Notes under the pieces: generated by a model | Told to the model about the DNA's origin: nothing | What the model saw: only the letters and a program-made list of their open reading frames with translations | The model's database searches: none | Translations under genes and position numbers: made by a program | Assembly: GCA_028753945.1 (NCBI GenBank) | Contig: JAPNXP010000016.1 | Coordinates: forward strand, 1,768,001-1,832,000 | DNA length: 64,000 nucleotides | Direction of reading: 5' to 3' | From: Hexactinellida sp. DTS-2022 | Taxonomy: Eukaryota; Porifera; Hexactinellida | Part shown: piece by piece, positions 1-12,900 of the stretch | Layout of the letters: each line of letters opens with the position of its first letter | Position numbering within the stretch: the stretch's first letter is position 1

Positions 1-426
1 ATTTCTGGATCGCAAAACTACCACAAACAGTTACGGGGTGAAATTTGTCGATATATCGTTACTGAAGGGAGAGAGTTTATCCAAGAGTATCTCAGAACTA
101 AATTCTTCAAGGACACTTCCCCTTTGACATATCTTAAACAGTCAGCAATGACAGAAGATGGCATATGGGCAAGCGACGTAGAGTTAATCGCTATCTCGAG
201 AATCCTCGACACGCATATATTTGTCGCAACACAGACATCCTGCCCTAAGAAAAACTTGGAAAGAATTCAATGGTTACGATACTGCGGCAGCAATTATCCA
301 GAAACAGTGTGTATGTATATAACTAATTACAATAAACATTTTGAACCAGTCATACGGCTGATGAAATGTCCCTATGTCTCTTTTAATTCTTTGGATTCGA
401 TTGAATCTATTATTGTTGATGATTGA
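1..426 (+). CDS. OTU-like cysteine protease, 3' part (cut by window start)
   Basis: The frame is open from base 1 to the stop at 424-426. The order of motifs fits the second half of an OTU deubiquitinase-type fold: a 'GSQNYHKQLR' helix, a 'YLKQSAMTEDGIWASDVEL' segment matching the usual Trp-x-x-(D/E)-x-E region, a beta strand 'THIFVAT', and a final 'MYITNYNKHFEPV' strand whose His would be the catalytic His. The catalytic Cys segment must lie upstream of the window, so activity cannot be judged. OTU domains occur both in cellular deubiquitinases and in mobile elements of invertebrates; with this much repeat DNA around it, either is possible. Family assignment is by motif recognition only. Confidence 0.55.
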   Translation: MSGSQNYHKQLRGEICRYIVTEGREFIQEYLRTKFFKDTSPLTYLKQSAMTEDGIWASDVELIAISRILDTHIFVATQTSCPKKNLERIQWLRYCGSNYPETVCMYITNYNKHFEPVIRLMKCPYVSFNSLDSIESIIVDD

Positions 427-940
427 ACTACCCAACCCTTATTATATTATTATTGAGAATTTAGGGTGAAACAGAAAATAAAACGAAATTTCGGATTGGA
501 TTAGGTAGATTAGTGAATATCACGGATGTGAATACATACTTATATTGCACTATGTAGATTAGTAAACGGGTCAGTTACTATATTAGAATACGTACGTATA
601 TTGCACTATGTAGATTAGTATAGTAAGCGGCTCAGTATATGGATGTAAATAATCCATGGTGCGGGTCAGTATATCACGCGGGTCACTATATCATGAAACA
701 GTACTTTATTTCCGTCACTATTGGAATGATTATCAAATGCTTCTGCCATCCTAACCAGGGTTGATAAATATCCTGATTTTTTTAAAAATAAAAATAAATA
801 GGATATTTTTTATTTAAATCAGGTAAAGTTTAGTAAAATTCGATTATTGTGTATGTATTAAAAAATTACTCAATCGCTCATTACTGAACTGACAATAAAA
901 TATCATTCTGACAATAAAATATCATTAAATATTACAAATA
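427..940. other. Intergenic, no gene seen; short direct repeat
   Basis: No coding sequence is recognisable. A 22-24 bp unit (TATATTGCACTATGTAGATT...) occurs at about 541 and again at about 597. Confidence 0.5.
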
Positions 941-1237
941 CAGTAGACCCTCGCTAAGCGGTGTCTGATGTAAATATCTGTTCCGATTAGTATATTCGTT
1001 CGGATTAGAGTAGTAATACATTTTCTATAGACATCTATAAAATGAGAACCTCACTAAATCGAACCAAAATTATATAAACCTTTGTAATCCGAACAAAACA
1101 TCTAATGTACCACTTAAATTAGTTGATTTTTAGCTATAGTTAAAGTAATTAATATAGCTATTAGCTATATTTAAGATTTTTCTCACTCTTAATAGAATTA
1201 TATTTTGGGTCTCCCGTTCGGATTAGCGAGTGTACTG
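941..1237. mobile_element. MITE with TA target duplication (pogo/Tigger-like)
   Basis: The left end reads CAGTAGACCCTCGCTAAGCG and the right end CGCTAATCC...ACTG in inverted form (GGATTAGCGAGTGTACTG). Both ends are flanked by TA. It is 297 bp with no coding capacity. The CAGT-GA-CC-C ends and TA duplication match several other short elements in this window. Confidence 0.6.
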
Positions 1238-1333
1238 TAACAAGCATAATTCGTGTGATTGAGACTTGCTATAAGACAACCCTCCTGTTTGAGAAAGCTA
1301 GTTTAATAATAGTGAATAGAAACAACAATAAAC

Positions 1334-1945
1334 CTAAACTTTAACTCCCTTCGCAATCTGATCAGCCTTGTATTTAGCCTTCTTCTCAGCTTTAGCCTGA
1401 GCTACCAATTCAGATCTACGTAGAAATGTTTCCTTATCGATCAGAATATCTCTCTCTTCCAACTGGTATTTCTCCCTCAATTGTTCGTAGAGAGGGAAAT
1501 CCATTCGTTTCAGGTAACGGAATATTTTCTTCCGTTTGAACTTGATGATACGCCTGTTAGCTTTAGCCTTCTTATCCTTTGGGAAATTATTAATGTGCAG
1601 ATTGATATTATCCACTTTGTTCGACAAGTTAGCTAGCGTGCCTTTAACGCCGGTCCACTCCTGATCCTTGCTCTTAATGGCATCTGACAATTTCCTGCGG
1701 TTTATCCTATCCACGATGCTCTTCGGCAGATACTTAGTCTGCAGGTGGGGAGGGAGGTTCCCGTTCTCATTCCTAACACAGCACTCTATGAAGTGAGCGT
1801 CCTTGAACGGATTGGGTTCTGTATTGGAGTCTATTGTGTCACTAGAGTATAGCAGGCTGCTAGCTAGCGGCACTCTGCTGCTGTTGAGAGGCAGACGAGA
1901 GGATACTCTGGCTGAGCTCAAGCAGAGCCTCAGAAGAAGGGACAT
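1334..1945 (-). CDS. MRPS15: Mitochondrial small ribosomal subunit protein uS15m
   Basis: Component of the mitochondrial 28S subunit that binds small-subunit rRNA. The middle of the protein carries the uS15 signature: a long basic helix pair ending 'KANRRIIKFKRKKIFRYLKRMDFPLYEQLREKY', comparable to bacterial uS15 'RRGLLKMVGKRRRLLDYLKR'. The chosen Met at 1945 gives a classic mitochondrial presequence (MSLLLRLCLSSARVSSRLPL: Arg, Ser and Leu rich, no acid). Upstream in-frame Mets at 2005 and 1990 would add a less typical leader. The lysine-rich C-terminal tail is common in the mitochondrial form. Single exon, 203 aa from the chosen start. It precedes the LanC-like gene's 3' end on the same strand. 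Confidence 0.85.
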   Translation of the reverse strand: MSLLLRLCLSSARVSSRLPLNSSRVPLASSLLYSSDTIDSNTEPNPFKDAHFIECCVRNENGNLPPHLQTKYLPKSIVDRINRRKLSDAIKSKDQEWTGVKGTLANLSNKVDNINLHINNFPKDKKAKANRRIIKFKRKKIFRYLKRMDFPLYEQLREKYQLEERDILIDKETFLRRSELVAQAKAEKKAKYKADQIAKGVKV

Positions 1946-2272
1946 GTCTGCGCAACAAATAGTCACAGAATATATGGAATTAAGATTCATACACAAAATT
2001 AACAAATTAATTTAGCCAAACTGTTAATTAATTAATATATTCAAGAAATGATTATCCTACGTATAATCTGTATTCATTAATTTATCGCGGTCAGTTGAAA
2101 TAAGCTCTCCGGAACAAAGTACAAAAAAATCGTGAAAAATATAGTTTTAACTAATTCAAATACCTCTCTAGTTGAAGCTGTGCTAATAAGTCACTAATAA
2201 ATAGAATCGTTATTCACATCACCATGCAACACAGATAGAATGAGACTATATACAGTTAGGAGGCACATTATA

Positions 2273-3529
2273 TCAGAGCCGCGGCAGCTCGTATCCGGGG
2301 AAAGCAGACTTCATCGGATCCAGCATGTCTGCCAGGAAGTATATCTGTCCGGCCAGTCCCTCGAACAGCGAGAAGGGTCTGTCCGCAGTTCCCGCGGTGT
2401 CCTCCCGCTGCATCACCCACTCGGCAAAGGCCCGGGCCTGTCTCAGGTAGCCGGAGTCCTGTGTGTGTCTGAAGAGCGTCAGCAGGGCGTATGCGTTCCC
2501 GCTCACTCCGTGGCACAGCCCGTGTCCCTTCGTGAGCAGTCCGCGCGCCCACACGGCCCCGGCCGCCGCCTCTGTGGCCTCCGGGAGGCGCGCGAGAGGC
2601 AGCTTCTGCGCGGCGGGGCCGGCCAGACAGAGCGCGGACAGCACGCCCGGGGCCCCGTGGCAGAACTGCACCAGCAGGTCTCTGTGCGAGCTCTCCAGAG
2701 AGGAGGGGAAGTTCCCGGAGCTCTTCTGCACCGACAGGATGTACTGAATGAGAGAAGTCAGCAGCGGCCTCAGACCCGCGAGTGAGTCCAGGTCTGTCTG
2801 CAACAGCTGCACCGCTATGCCGGCCATGCCGTGGGCGCCGCCTATGTAGTGCTTGCTGTGCCACGAGTAGACCAGGGGGCTGTCCACGATTGTTACCTTC
2901 CCTGCTTTGCCGGTCTCCAGAATGAGAGACACCACCTCTCTAATCACCGCCTCGTTAACCGCGTAGGGAATGAATCTATTGACGAACAGCAGCGAATGCA
3001 GATACCCCGCGTGTCCGTACAGGATCTCTGACGGGTGCTGCCTCTGCTTAACTAGTTTCTCGAACAAAGCTACCAAAAGCTGCACGTACTCCTGCGACTC
3101 CGCTACGCGCTTCAGTCTCTTCTGCACTACAGCACCTATGCTGTACAGACCCGCCGGACCATGGACGAATGCTATATTTCTAAGTTTTAATTCTTTCAGT
3201 GAGCATTGAACCAATGCAAGTGATTTTTCAAGATACATATTACGCATAACATCAGTCTGCGCATACGTGTTAGACAAATGGAAGTACAGCATCGCCACGC
3301 CCCCAGACCCCACGTATATATCTCTATCCTTGTCCTTAAAGCCGTCATAGTTCTGCTCCAGGAATGCCAGCTTCCTAGCTATGCAGGCTAGCAGCTGCTC
3401 TCTGAAATCCGACTCGACTAGCTTGTCTTTGAGAATTAGTTTGTTGGTGAAGTAACGGCCGTCCTCTGAAACCTCTAGGTCTGATGGGAATGGGTTGGAA
3501 GCCGCCATTAAACTGTGTATTTGCACCAA
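2273..3529 (-). CDS. LanC-like protein (LANCL family)
   Basis: LanC-like proteins are cytosolic or membrane-associated (alpha/alpha)-barrel zinc proteins that add glutathione to dehydroamino acids and are related to bacterial lanthipeptide cyclases. The 418-residue single-exon ORF matches the family length (about 400-450). Visible repeats of the barrel are 'GSGGVAMLYF', 'HGPAGLYSIGAV', 'YGHAGYLHSLL', 'GGAHGMAGI', 'QFCHGAPGV', 'GLCHGVSGNAYALL' and 'FEGLAGQIYFL'. The Cys in FCHGAPG and the Cys-His in GLCHG are the zinc ligands, so the active centre looks complete. Translation may instead begin at the Met at 3508 (MAASNPFP). The 3' half (2280-2900) is strikingly GC-rich compared with the 5' half and with neighbouring genes. 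Which LANCL paralog it is cannot be told. Confidence 0.9.
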   Translation of the reverse strand: MVQIHSLMAASNPFPSDLEVSEDGRYFTNKLILKDKLVESDFREQLLACIARKLAFLEQNYDGFKDKDRDIYVGSGGVAMLYFHLSNTYAQTDVMRNMYLEKSLALVQCSLKELKLRNIAFVHGPAGLYSIGAVVQKRLKRVAESQEYVQLLVALFEKLVKQRQHPSEILYGHAGYLHSLLFVNRFIPYAVNEAVIREVVSLILETGKAGKVTIVDSPLVYSWHSKHYIGGAHGMAGIAVQLLQTDLDSLAGLRPLLTSLIQYILSVQKSSGNFPSSLESSHRDLLVQFCHGAPGVLSALCLAGPAAQKLPLARLPEATEAAAGAVWARGLLTKGHGLCHGVSGNAYALLTLFRHTQDSGYLRQARAFAEWVMQREDTAGTADRPFSLFEGLAGQIYFLADMLDPMKSAFPGYELPRL

Positions 3530-3992
3530 CAGAAAGATGATAAATTAACGAACAAATTTCAACTCTAGCGGTCTATAAATAAACGTGTTTGGAATTGAAA
3601 AGGAAAAATAATCAACATCGGATTAATAATTTCTTAATGATGCATTATTTATACCGTCGTGTTTCAAAATTTAAACAAACTATAATTATACAAGTATGGG
3701 TAATGAAGAGACAAATAAAATAAACAGTTAATTATTATTTTCAATCATTTCTGAAATTCAGTTCTTGTTCCATAAGTTCCTTGGAGTATCATATTATAAT
3801 TTACGATATATTCGAATATAATTAAAGTACAAAAATAATACTCAATAACAGCCAAAGAGATTTATATATTGTACTGTAAAGTTGATCTAATTGAAAATAA
3901 CTAATATGAAGTATATATAATCTCTACAACAAAATATTTTGCAAGCTGAACTAAACCTCCAGCAAGTGATAATTGAAACTACATATTTCGCA
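3530..3992. other. Intergenic, nothing recognised
   Basis: AT-rich gap between the 3' end of AACS and the start of the LanC-like gene, both on the minus strand. It should hold the LANCL promoter and the AACS 3' UTR. I see no repeat or further ORF. Confidence 0.5.
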
Positions 3993-6900
3993 TTAGTTGG
4001 GATCGGCTTTCAGAAAAGACGCGTACATATCAGCGTACAGGTCGAGTGAGTCTGGGTTCACGAGAGACCCTCTCGACTTAACTTCTTCCCCACACAGCAC
4101 TCGCTTCACTGCCACCTCCACCTTCTTGCCGTTGGTGGTGTATGGGATCTCCTGCGTCTCGAACACCAGATGCGGCACGTGTCTCGCGGACAGCTCCTTC
4201 CGGACCTGCAGCTTCAGTCGCATCACCAGCTCCTCCGAGAGTTTGTGTCCGCCGGACATCTTCAGGAAGAGAATAACCCTCTCGTCCCCCTTGAATGGCT
4301 GCCCGATACACAGGCTGTCCTCAATCTCCTCGTTTGCCTCCACAATGTTGTATATCTCAGCGCTGCCGAACCTGACTCCGGACGGATTCAGAGTGCTGTC
4401 GCTTCTCCCCAGCATCACCAGTCCGCCAGTGCGCTCGTTAATTACACAGAAGTCTCCGTGCGTCCACACGCCAGGGAATCCATTGAAATACGCGTTGTTG
4501 TACTTTGTGTTGCCGGGGTCATTCAGGAAGTGAGTGGGCTGGCTAGGAAACGGTTTCGTGACGACCAGCTCTCCGCTCCTGTTGAACACAGACTCGCCGT
4601 TCTCGTTCCAGGCCTCCACGGCCATCCCCAGGTTACGCCCCTGTATCTCCCCAGAGTACACCGGCAGCTTGGGGTTCTGTCCGACGAAGCAGGATATTAT
4701 GTCCGTCCCGCCGGAGATCGACCCGAGACAGACCTGCCTCTTGATGCTCTTGTACACGTATCTGTAGTGGTCCGCCTTGAGCGGAGACCCGGTGGAGAGT
4801 ATCGTGTGCAGTGTGTCCAGCTTGTGCGTCCGGATGGGCTCAACGCGCCGCTCCTGCAGCGCAGAAATCCACTTGGCGCCTGTCCCCAGCACAGTCACGC
4901 CCACTTTGTCCACGAGGTCGAACAGAACAGAGGGAGTAGGCACGAACGGAGATCCGTCGTACAGAACCACCGCGCTGCCCAGAGCCAAGGCAGACACCAA
5001 CCAGTTCCACATCATCCACCCCGTGGTGGAGTAGTATATGATGACGTCATTGTGCGTCATGTTTCCGTGCAACATGTGCTCCTTCAGGTGCTGGATGAGG
5101 GTCCCGCCCACTGAGTGGATCATGCACTTGGGGGGCCCGGTTGTCCCCGAGGTGAACATTATGTAGAGGGGGTGATTGAAGGGTACCTGCACGAACGCCA
5201 TACTGTCTCCACTGCACTCATGTCCGGTCAGGAAGGCTTGTAGGCCGATAGCATTCTAGAGGATACAGATAGGTCGCGTCAAGAAAGGCACTGACTTTAG
5301 TATGCATTCTTAGCAACAGCGTAACCTAATACAGTATACACTACACAAGAATGCCACGGGACCTAGAAAATAAATTATTAAAAGTATAGTGTATGTTCTA
5401 ATATGGTGTATGAATTTAAAATAATTAATTGAGACGGGATTATCTGGGGTTTAAAAATACAGTCAGATCTGCTTATTGTGAACGATTTTTCGTCTGCTTA
5501 ATATGAACATCCTTTTATTATGAACAAGCCCTATGGTCCCAATTTAACAACTTACATAGGGTTTGTATTAAGTTGAGTTTGCTAATTATGAAGTCTCTCC
5601 ATTATGAACACAATTTTTGGTCCCTTGAATGTTCATAATAAAAGAACCTAACTGTATTCCCATAGTGAATATTCCTTTAAAGTGGATTCGTATATAGTGT
5701 ATTTATTAAAAAGGTTCTAAGCGACGTTCTAGTTCAGGGGTTCTCAACCGGGGGGGAATTCCCCCCTAGGGGGGAATTTGGAGGATTTGGGGTAAAAAAA
5801 TTTAACAATTTGGTCATACCTTATAATATCTCTACAAAGTAAAATTACATAAATACTTACAAAGGTGACCAAAATATACAAGTAACCTATTTACTATATA
5901 ACACGATGAGTTTACTACTGATTCTTATTCATATTCTCGCTTGTTTGGAATGAATAATATAATACAATTTATAATTAACAATTATGGGGGGGCGAAATGT
6001 CTAGAAATTTCGAAAGGGGGGTAACATGATTGTTTCGGTTAAGAACCCCTGTTCTAGTTGATAAATTTAGTTAGTTACGTTTAGTGCAGTGATCCCAACC
6101 TGGAGTCCATGGACCCTTGGGGGTCCACAGACTCCTAAATGCTAGTTACTGTATTGCATTTGTATAAAATCTAATTAAATTTACAAATAATGCTTACTGT
6201 TCAAATATTACGAAAGGGAAGTAATATTACTTTCTCAGCTATATTTAATTAGGTATTATTATTACGAAGATTACGTTTGTAACTGCTTAGCTAATACACA
6301 CTTCTTTGGGAATCAGAAACTGCTTGCTAATATTATTACGAGAATCTACTGGGTTTAGACATACTCAGCTTTACATAAACTTAGTCAATTAGATAATAAC
6401 TGACTTCCTCTTTTCACGAAAAATAGGAAGTCAGGACTTTAATTTATAAAACTACTACACGAACAGCAATTAATTAAGTAATTACACAATAAAGCTATAA
6501 ATGGTTAGTACGAAACTTCAAAAGAGTTTTACGCCCTCTAGACGAGAGTATACACTTATATTAAACCTGGTATCAGATGTCATTATACGTATACGGATCT
6601 CTGTTAGGTGATAAACTTACGATAGATACTTGCTTAGAGTCATCAAACTTGTATTATTAAATGGGAAAATTCCAAAAATACTCAACTTTTTTCAAAATTT
6701 CCAAATATACTCAACAATACTCAACTAATTTGTAAATATACTCAAGTTTTTCCAAATGTACTCAAGTTTTATTGGATTATTCCAAATATACTCAAGTTTT
6801 TTTGGATTATTCCAAATACAGTCAGGTTCTTTTATTATGAACATTCAAGGGACCAAAAATTGTGTTCATAATAGAGAGACTTCATAATAAGCGAACTCAA

Positions 6901-9900
6901 CTTAATACAAACCATATGTCAGTTGTTATTTGAGACCATAGCTAGGGTTTGTTCATAATAAAAGATCTTCACAATAAGCAGACGAAATCTTGTCCATAAT
7001 AAGCAGACCTGACTGTATACTCAAGTTTTATTGGATTATTCCAAATATACTCAAGTTTTTTGGATTATTCCAAATATACTCAAGTTTTATTGGATTATTC
7101 CAAATATACTCAAGTTTTTTGGATTATTCCAAATATACTCAAGTTTTTTTAGATTATTCCAAATATGCTCAAGATTTATTGGATTATTCCAAATATACTC
7201 AAGTTTTATTGCACTATTCCAAAATATACTCAATTAAGTCAGGGACTAATCAAACAAATACCCCTCTCTGAATCGGGGGATAAAGGTTTGTAACCGCTAT
7301 TGTTGCTGTAGGACAATAGAATACAATTCTGAACCGAAATCAAATTGATTTTACATCCAATTGGGCAGTTAAAATTGCACCTATATCTAATTAAATCATC
7401 AATTATCAAAGACCATAGACAAGTTAGAAACCTGGGGAGTGGTTTAAATTTCAAATTTGAATAAAACTGGGTGATAGAATGAAATTAATATTTAATGAGT
7501 AAATCAAATAGATTATAAGGAAATGAGAACGACCTCAAGCTAGCAAAGTCTAAGCTATGAAAAGTGATAAAATGTAGGTAGATATTCTAAGTTTTTGAGA
7601 GAATTCTATTATTTCTTCAAATTCTCAAGTCTTATTGTAATTGGGAGAGATTTTGAAGATTCTAGAAGACATTTGGCCTTAAAACTATTTCTCCTTTTAC
7701 CGCGCTTTTTCAAATTCTTCTTTTTCCCAATACCGCACACTAATTCACCTCGAGATGGTATACGTTTCGATTTAGGTCTTCCTCTCGGAGATTTAGTCCA
7801 CAAGGGTTTGAACTTATTTGGGTCCTTATCTGCTACTTCTTCAGTAACAGGTAATTTCCATTCGTCACAATAGAGACTTTTAAGAGTTGACATGTGTGTC
7901 CACAGTGGGAGTCTATGAGTGTAGTCCTTTTTTAGCAGAAAAAAAACAGCAAGTATATGACGACAGAGGGAGCCATGTGTTACTATGATTAGGACATTCA
8001 GGACAATTAAAATCAGCTGGACTAATATCAACTCTACGCAAACAACCAATGGGACTTTCTACTTCAAACTGATGACAAGGTTTAGGTGTAATAGGGTGTA
8101 CAATATGCTTCCGTTCTAGTATCTCAGCGTCTAATATCTATCGAATAATATAATAGATGAAAACTTCTGTGCATTTAACATCTCCAGAGAAACATTAGCT
8201 CTTTCGATGAACTTATATCTACACCAATTCAATATGTCACGTAGTAAGTCCAATATATTCTTATTCCTCGCTTCTTTAAAGACACTATTAAGTGATTCAC
8301 TGGCATTAGATGTATAGCATCCATGACGTGGCAAAGGACAAAAGAGAGAAGTCCATTGTGACAGTTCCAATTTAGAATGTATGCATAAGCGTCATTATCT
8401 AATAGCACTGAGAAAACTTGCATTGCCTTGTCGAATTCATTTTGACAAGTGCTACGCACAGATTTCCAAAATTAATTTGATACTGATAAAGAATTTTGAT
8501 TTTAAATTTCTCTCGATATGCTTACAACAAAAAACATGTTCGATATTGGGCATTATTTCCTTAACGTTTAAAGCGTTCAAACTTTTGTCACGATCACTAA
8601 TCAATACTCCAGGTAACAGCTTAAGAGCTTCATAAGATTCAACACATTTAACTAAAAACCAACTTCAGTTTTCTTTACTTTCAGATTTTACAATCCCAAT
8701 AGCAAACGGCACAAGCCTTCGTTCTGCATCAATTCCAGTTAACAGAAGTAAACAACCATTTATCTGAGGATTTGAAAGGGTAGCACCGTCACAACTGAAT
8801 ACAGGCATCACATTACCTATCTTATCAGATAGAGGTCCAGGTGTGATGAATAATGATTAAATTCGTTCATGATTTCGTTGATCAATTCTCCAATTGACTA
8901 CAATGTTAGTTCTTGGATCTAAATCTTTCCAAAAGCTGAAACTGCTCACAGCCCGGAGTATCACATGTAATCCTGCTAGGGATGTCATCCGCCAAGCGTG
9001 ATGATAATTAACTGATACTCCTAATGTATTAGCAGAACACATAACTTGCTTTGGAGAAAGTGAACTACGTGTAAGGTTAAGTTTTGATGCTCCATAAGAT
9101 GCTGGAAATACTTTACCTCCTTTATGAAACGTTTGCAAACAAGTATGCTCTTGAAAGGTATTTATTTTCATAAAAGTTTTTTAGACCTCCAACCAGCCGT
9201 CAATTTAAATGAACAATCAGGTATAGAACAAATCAAATAAATCCGACTAGGCGTTGACTGCATCGTTTTTGTAGATACGTGTGTACGTAAATTATACGAC
9301 TTGACTGATTCTAAAAGTTGATCTTTATCTATAAAGATCTCTCCAATAGATAATTCTAACTTTTGGGACTCTTCGATCATCCTCCCGACTCTTCAATAAA
9401 TTAATGCTAAGTATAAATAATTATGGTTAAGATCCACAATCTTGAAAATGAAAACTCTAGATGTTTGCAAAACTCGTATGATGAAATAAATTATGTGCAT
9501 TTATAATCATGAAATCTTTAAGTTTGAGTGCATTATATACATACGTAGTACTTCTCCCAACACAAATTACAACGCAATGATGAAACTGGCATGGTGTTCC
9601 AACCAGGGTTGGGTTCAAGTACATTTGAAAGTACTTAAGTACAAGTACTACTACTTTTCAGATATTCAAGTACAATACAAGTACAAGTACAGGTAAACTT
9701 AGAGTACTTAAGTACAAGTACAAGTACAAGTACAATGAAAAATTTACGAAAATACTTGAGTACAAGTACAAGTACTTCCCAAGCTCTTATGATAAATTTC
9801 TCGTAATAATAGTAGAAATTGCTAAATACATAGTTTATATAGTATCATCCAAATTTATTTAATTTAAAGTAGCAGTAGTCCTTGACACGAACACAATTCC

Positions 9901-12900
9901 TAATATACTAAGTATTAAGTAACACTACTTTATTTGAGATGGGATTTGAGGAACATCAATGATGTGTGTTGGAAATATATTGAATGATAAAAAAGTCACG
10001 AGTAACAAGTACTCAAGTACAAGTGCAAGTACTTTAGAAAATGAGGAAAGTAATTAAGTACAAGTACAAGTACAACGGGAAAATGGTGAAAGTACTTAAG
10101 TACAAGTACAAGTACTAAAAAAATGTACTTAATTACAGAAGTACTTAAGTAAATTGTACTTGAACCCAACCCTGGTTCCAACCACAAATATTTATTAGCA
10201 TAGACCAAATATAGCCTTTCTAAACTTGAGTAAATTTGGAATTTATTTACAAAAACTTGAGCAGAATTGGAATTATTTTGAAAAACTTGAGTAGAATTGG
10301 AATTATTTTGAAAAACTTGAGTAGATTCGGAAAGAACTAGTTTTATATTTGAGTGTCAGTAAAAGTTTAGTATATTTGGAAATTTTGAAAAAACTTGAGT
10401 ATTTTTGGAATTTTCCCATTATTAAATTAATAAGTTGGATTTTCTAGGAGCAAGCAAACCAGGTATTTTAGATTTTAAAGAGCGTGTAATGCATTGCTAT
10501 CAACGTTTCCCGCAGAGCATTTAATTAATTAAAGACGCTTAAAGCTATTAACTCCTCAAATGACATGCTTAATTTTAAAATACTTTAAACCAGGGTTCCG
10601 CAAACTTTCATTTATATCAGGCCACATAATCTTAACAAAATTTTCCTCTGGCCGCAAACAATAACGAGAAATTTTTCGAAATCTATAACAAAACTATTAT
10701 GTTGTTGTAATACTATAACTATACTAATTTATAAGCAAAAAGTGCATAAAGGCCACACATGATGCAATTTTCCATTGGGCTATCAGGCCACACATAAGGT
10801 TGTTTCAGGCCGCATGCGGCCTGGAAAACCTAGTCTGCGGAAACTGTGTAGCATAGAAATACTTTATGTATACAGTATACACGCTGATTCTCAGGTATTT
10901 GCAGACACTTCGTTGTATTTGAACTATATTAAGGTAAACGAATATAATTTTCAAGTTAATTGTCTGTTTCTCAGTATTATAAGGATCACAATATTTGTCG
11001 ATTATCAACTCATTATAACTCGGATTAAAAAGGATACTACAGACAAATACATAGGATTCATAAATACGTAGTATAATCAAGTGGTAGTAACAATTCTTGT
11101 TAGGATAAGTTAGTAATTATTAATATAATAATTACAAAACACTGATTGCATACATCAGAAGTTTTCTAATTGACCTTACTTTCTCTCTTCCAACGCAGAC
11201 ATTCATACATACGTGTATCTATTGATTTTAATTAAGTAGGAAATATTAAACGTTGAATTAATTAGTTTTGTTGTAACATTTCTTAATAATCTAAAAGAGT
11301 TAATTTGAGAAGAATTAAGTTTAATTTAGATAATAGTGTGCATTGTAAAAATCAAGCGAAACAATTAAAGTATTCTACAAACTTGGCTTTTCTTCATCTT
11401 TCTCAATTTATCTTCATTAACAGTAAGTATTATCTCATCGAATACTTCAGATGTTCCTTGAGATGTCAGAGCAGAACATTCCGTATATTTCCTGCAGTTA
11501 TACTTCCTAAGCGTTTTGGCTAAGTCTGCGCCTTCTTTATAACTGACTGGAGTCTGGTTCAGTTTAGTACAAGTACTTCGGTGGTGTCTAAGGTCCTTCT
11601 TTAGGCCTACTAGGATTAATGGTTTGGTAGGGCCATATGTGCGAAGCTCTTTAATCCACACATCTTTTATATTAACAAAGCTATTTCTATCCGCTAGGGA
11701 GAAACATAGCAGGACGCATTTCGCATCCGAGTACGCCAGAGACCTCAGCCTGTCGTACTCCAGCTGTCCTGAAGTGTCCTTTATTCGAAGTTCGTACGAC
11801 TCCTCTTTAAACTGCACCTTAGTATTGTAACTGTCGAATACAGTTGGTACATACCCTGGGGTATACGCTTGTTCTATGAAGGACTTTACAAGGCTAGACT
11901 TTCCAATGTAGCCATCTCCAATTACAATGCAAGTGATGGAATTTTTATTTTGAGGTAATTCTTGATTTGTAGTATTCATATTAAATATATTTGTAGAATG
12001 TTATTCAAAATTAATTGATCTTTGTTCTATTTATATGTAATGATTCAAATTTGTATGCTCAGTGGAAACTCGGTATTCTGAAACAAATTTTGCTTTAAAT
12101 TAAGATTTCTTAAAATAGTATCATATTGTTACATTAGACAGTTAATTGTTTCGTCATATGACAATGATCTTCAATGAGTGTAATCAATAAATTACCTAAG
12201 TAAGTAACTCCATTGAACTTTCACAAAATCTTACAAAAGTGACTACGTACGTTCATGTGTTCATATGTGTCTGAAAACACTTTTTGCTTGCATAAACGTA
12301 CTGTTATCTCGTGGTTCCAACCTAACAGTTAATAATATAAATGATATCATTGATTCACAATGCTTCCAATCAAATATAACTTATTTGGCATTATACGAGT
12401 TGCATTGCTCCAGAATAAATCTGAATTAACAGTATTGTAACAATAAGACTTCTTGCAAAGATAATTACAACTTCATAACAATTAATGATAACAATATAAC
12501 GTTCTTAATTTATTGATATTAGCAGAAACTCAACACATATACAAGTCCTTTAGAAATAGAGTTATCAGTTTGATTGCAACATGAATTACATACTTGCCAA
12601 CCTATAGCAAGTCTTTGGCGGGACGGAGAAATGAATTTTGGCGGGACAAAGAACATTAGTACACAAATAAGTGAAGTAGTATTACTATTACTAGTTAATA
12701 ATAACTAGTCAATTGCCCGTCGCTTTGCTGACGAAATATGGAAATATTTTCATGATACATTTGATATAGATATTATATAGCGGGAATATATACTAAGAGG
12801 TGGCTATGTACAGATTACTGATAATTTATATATATCAGTCATTATAGCAAGCCCACCTACAAAACTTCTTTGTATACTACATTTCGGGTGTATTTTACAT

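Larger units (their letters stand above)
6663..10417 (-). mobile_element. MULE (Mutator-like) DNA transposon, autonomous type, decayed
   Basis: The ends GGGAAAATTCC and GGAATTTTCCC are inverted and flanked by a perfect 10-bp TSD, ATTATTAAAT (6653-6662 and 10418-10427); 9-10 bp is the Mutator hallmark. The terminal inverted repeats extend over several hundred bases and consist of tandem ~30-bp units around CTCAAGTTTTATTGGATTAT on the left and the reverse (ACTTGAGTAGAATTGG) on the right. A broken transposase reads on the minus strand. Two younger insertions lie inside it: a TA-type MITE (6819-7015) and a hAT MITE (9604-10174). All of it sits in AACS intron 3 in the same orientation as the host gene. 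Confidence 0.9.

Noticed and set aside
2240..2864. Two long ORFs overlapping the LanC-like gene
   Set aside because: Arg/Gly/Ala-rich shadow frames produced by GC-rich third positions of the real gene.
4170..5114. Long plus-strand ORF opposite AACS exon 4
   Set aside because: Antisense shadow of a GC-rich conserved exon; no recognisable domain.
6990..7271. ORFs of ~70-93 aa made of 'DYSKYTQV' repeats; also a CRISPR-like look
   Set aside because: Translation of the tandem ~30-bp MULE terminal units. There are no distinct spacers and the host is eukaryotic.
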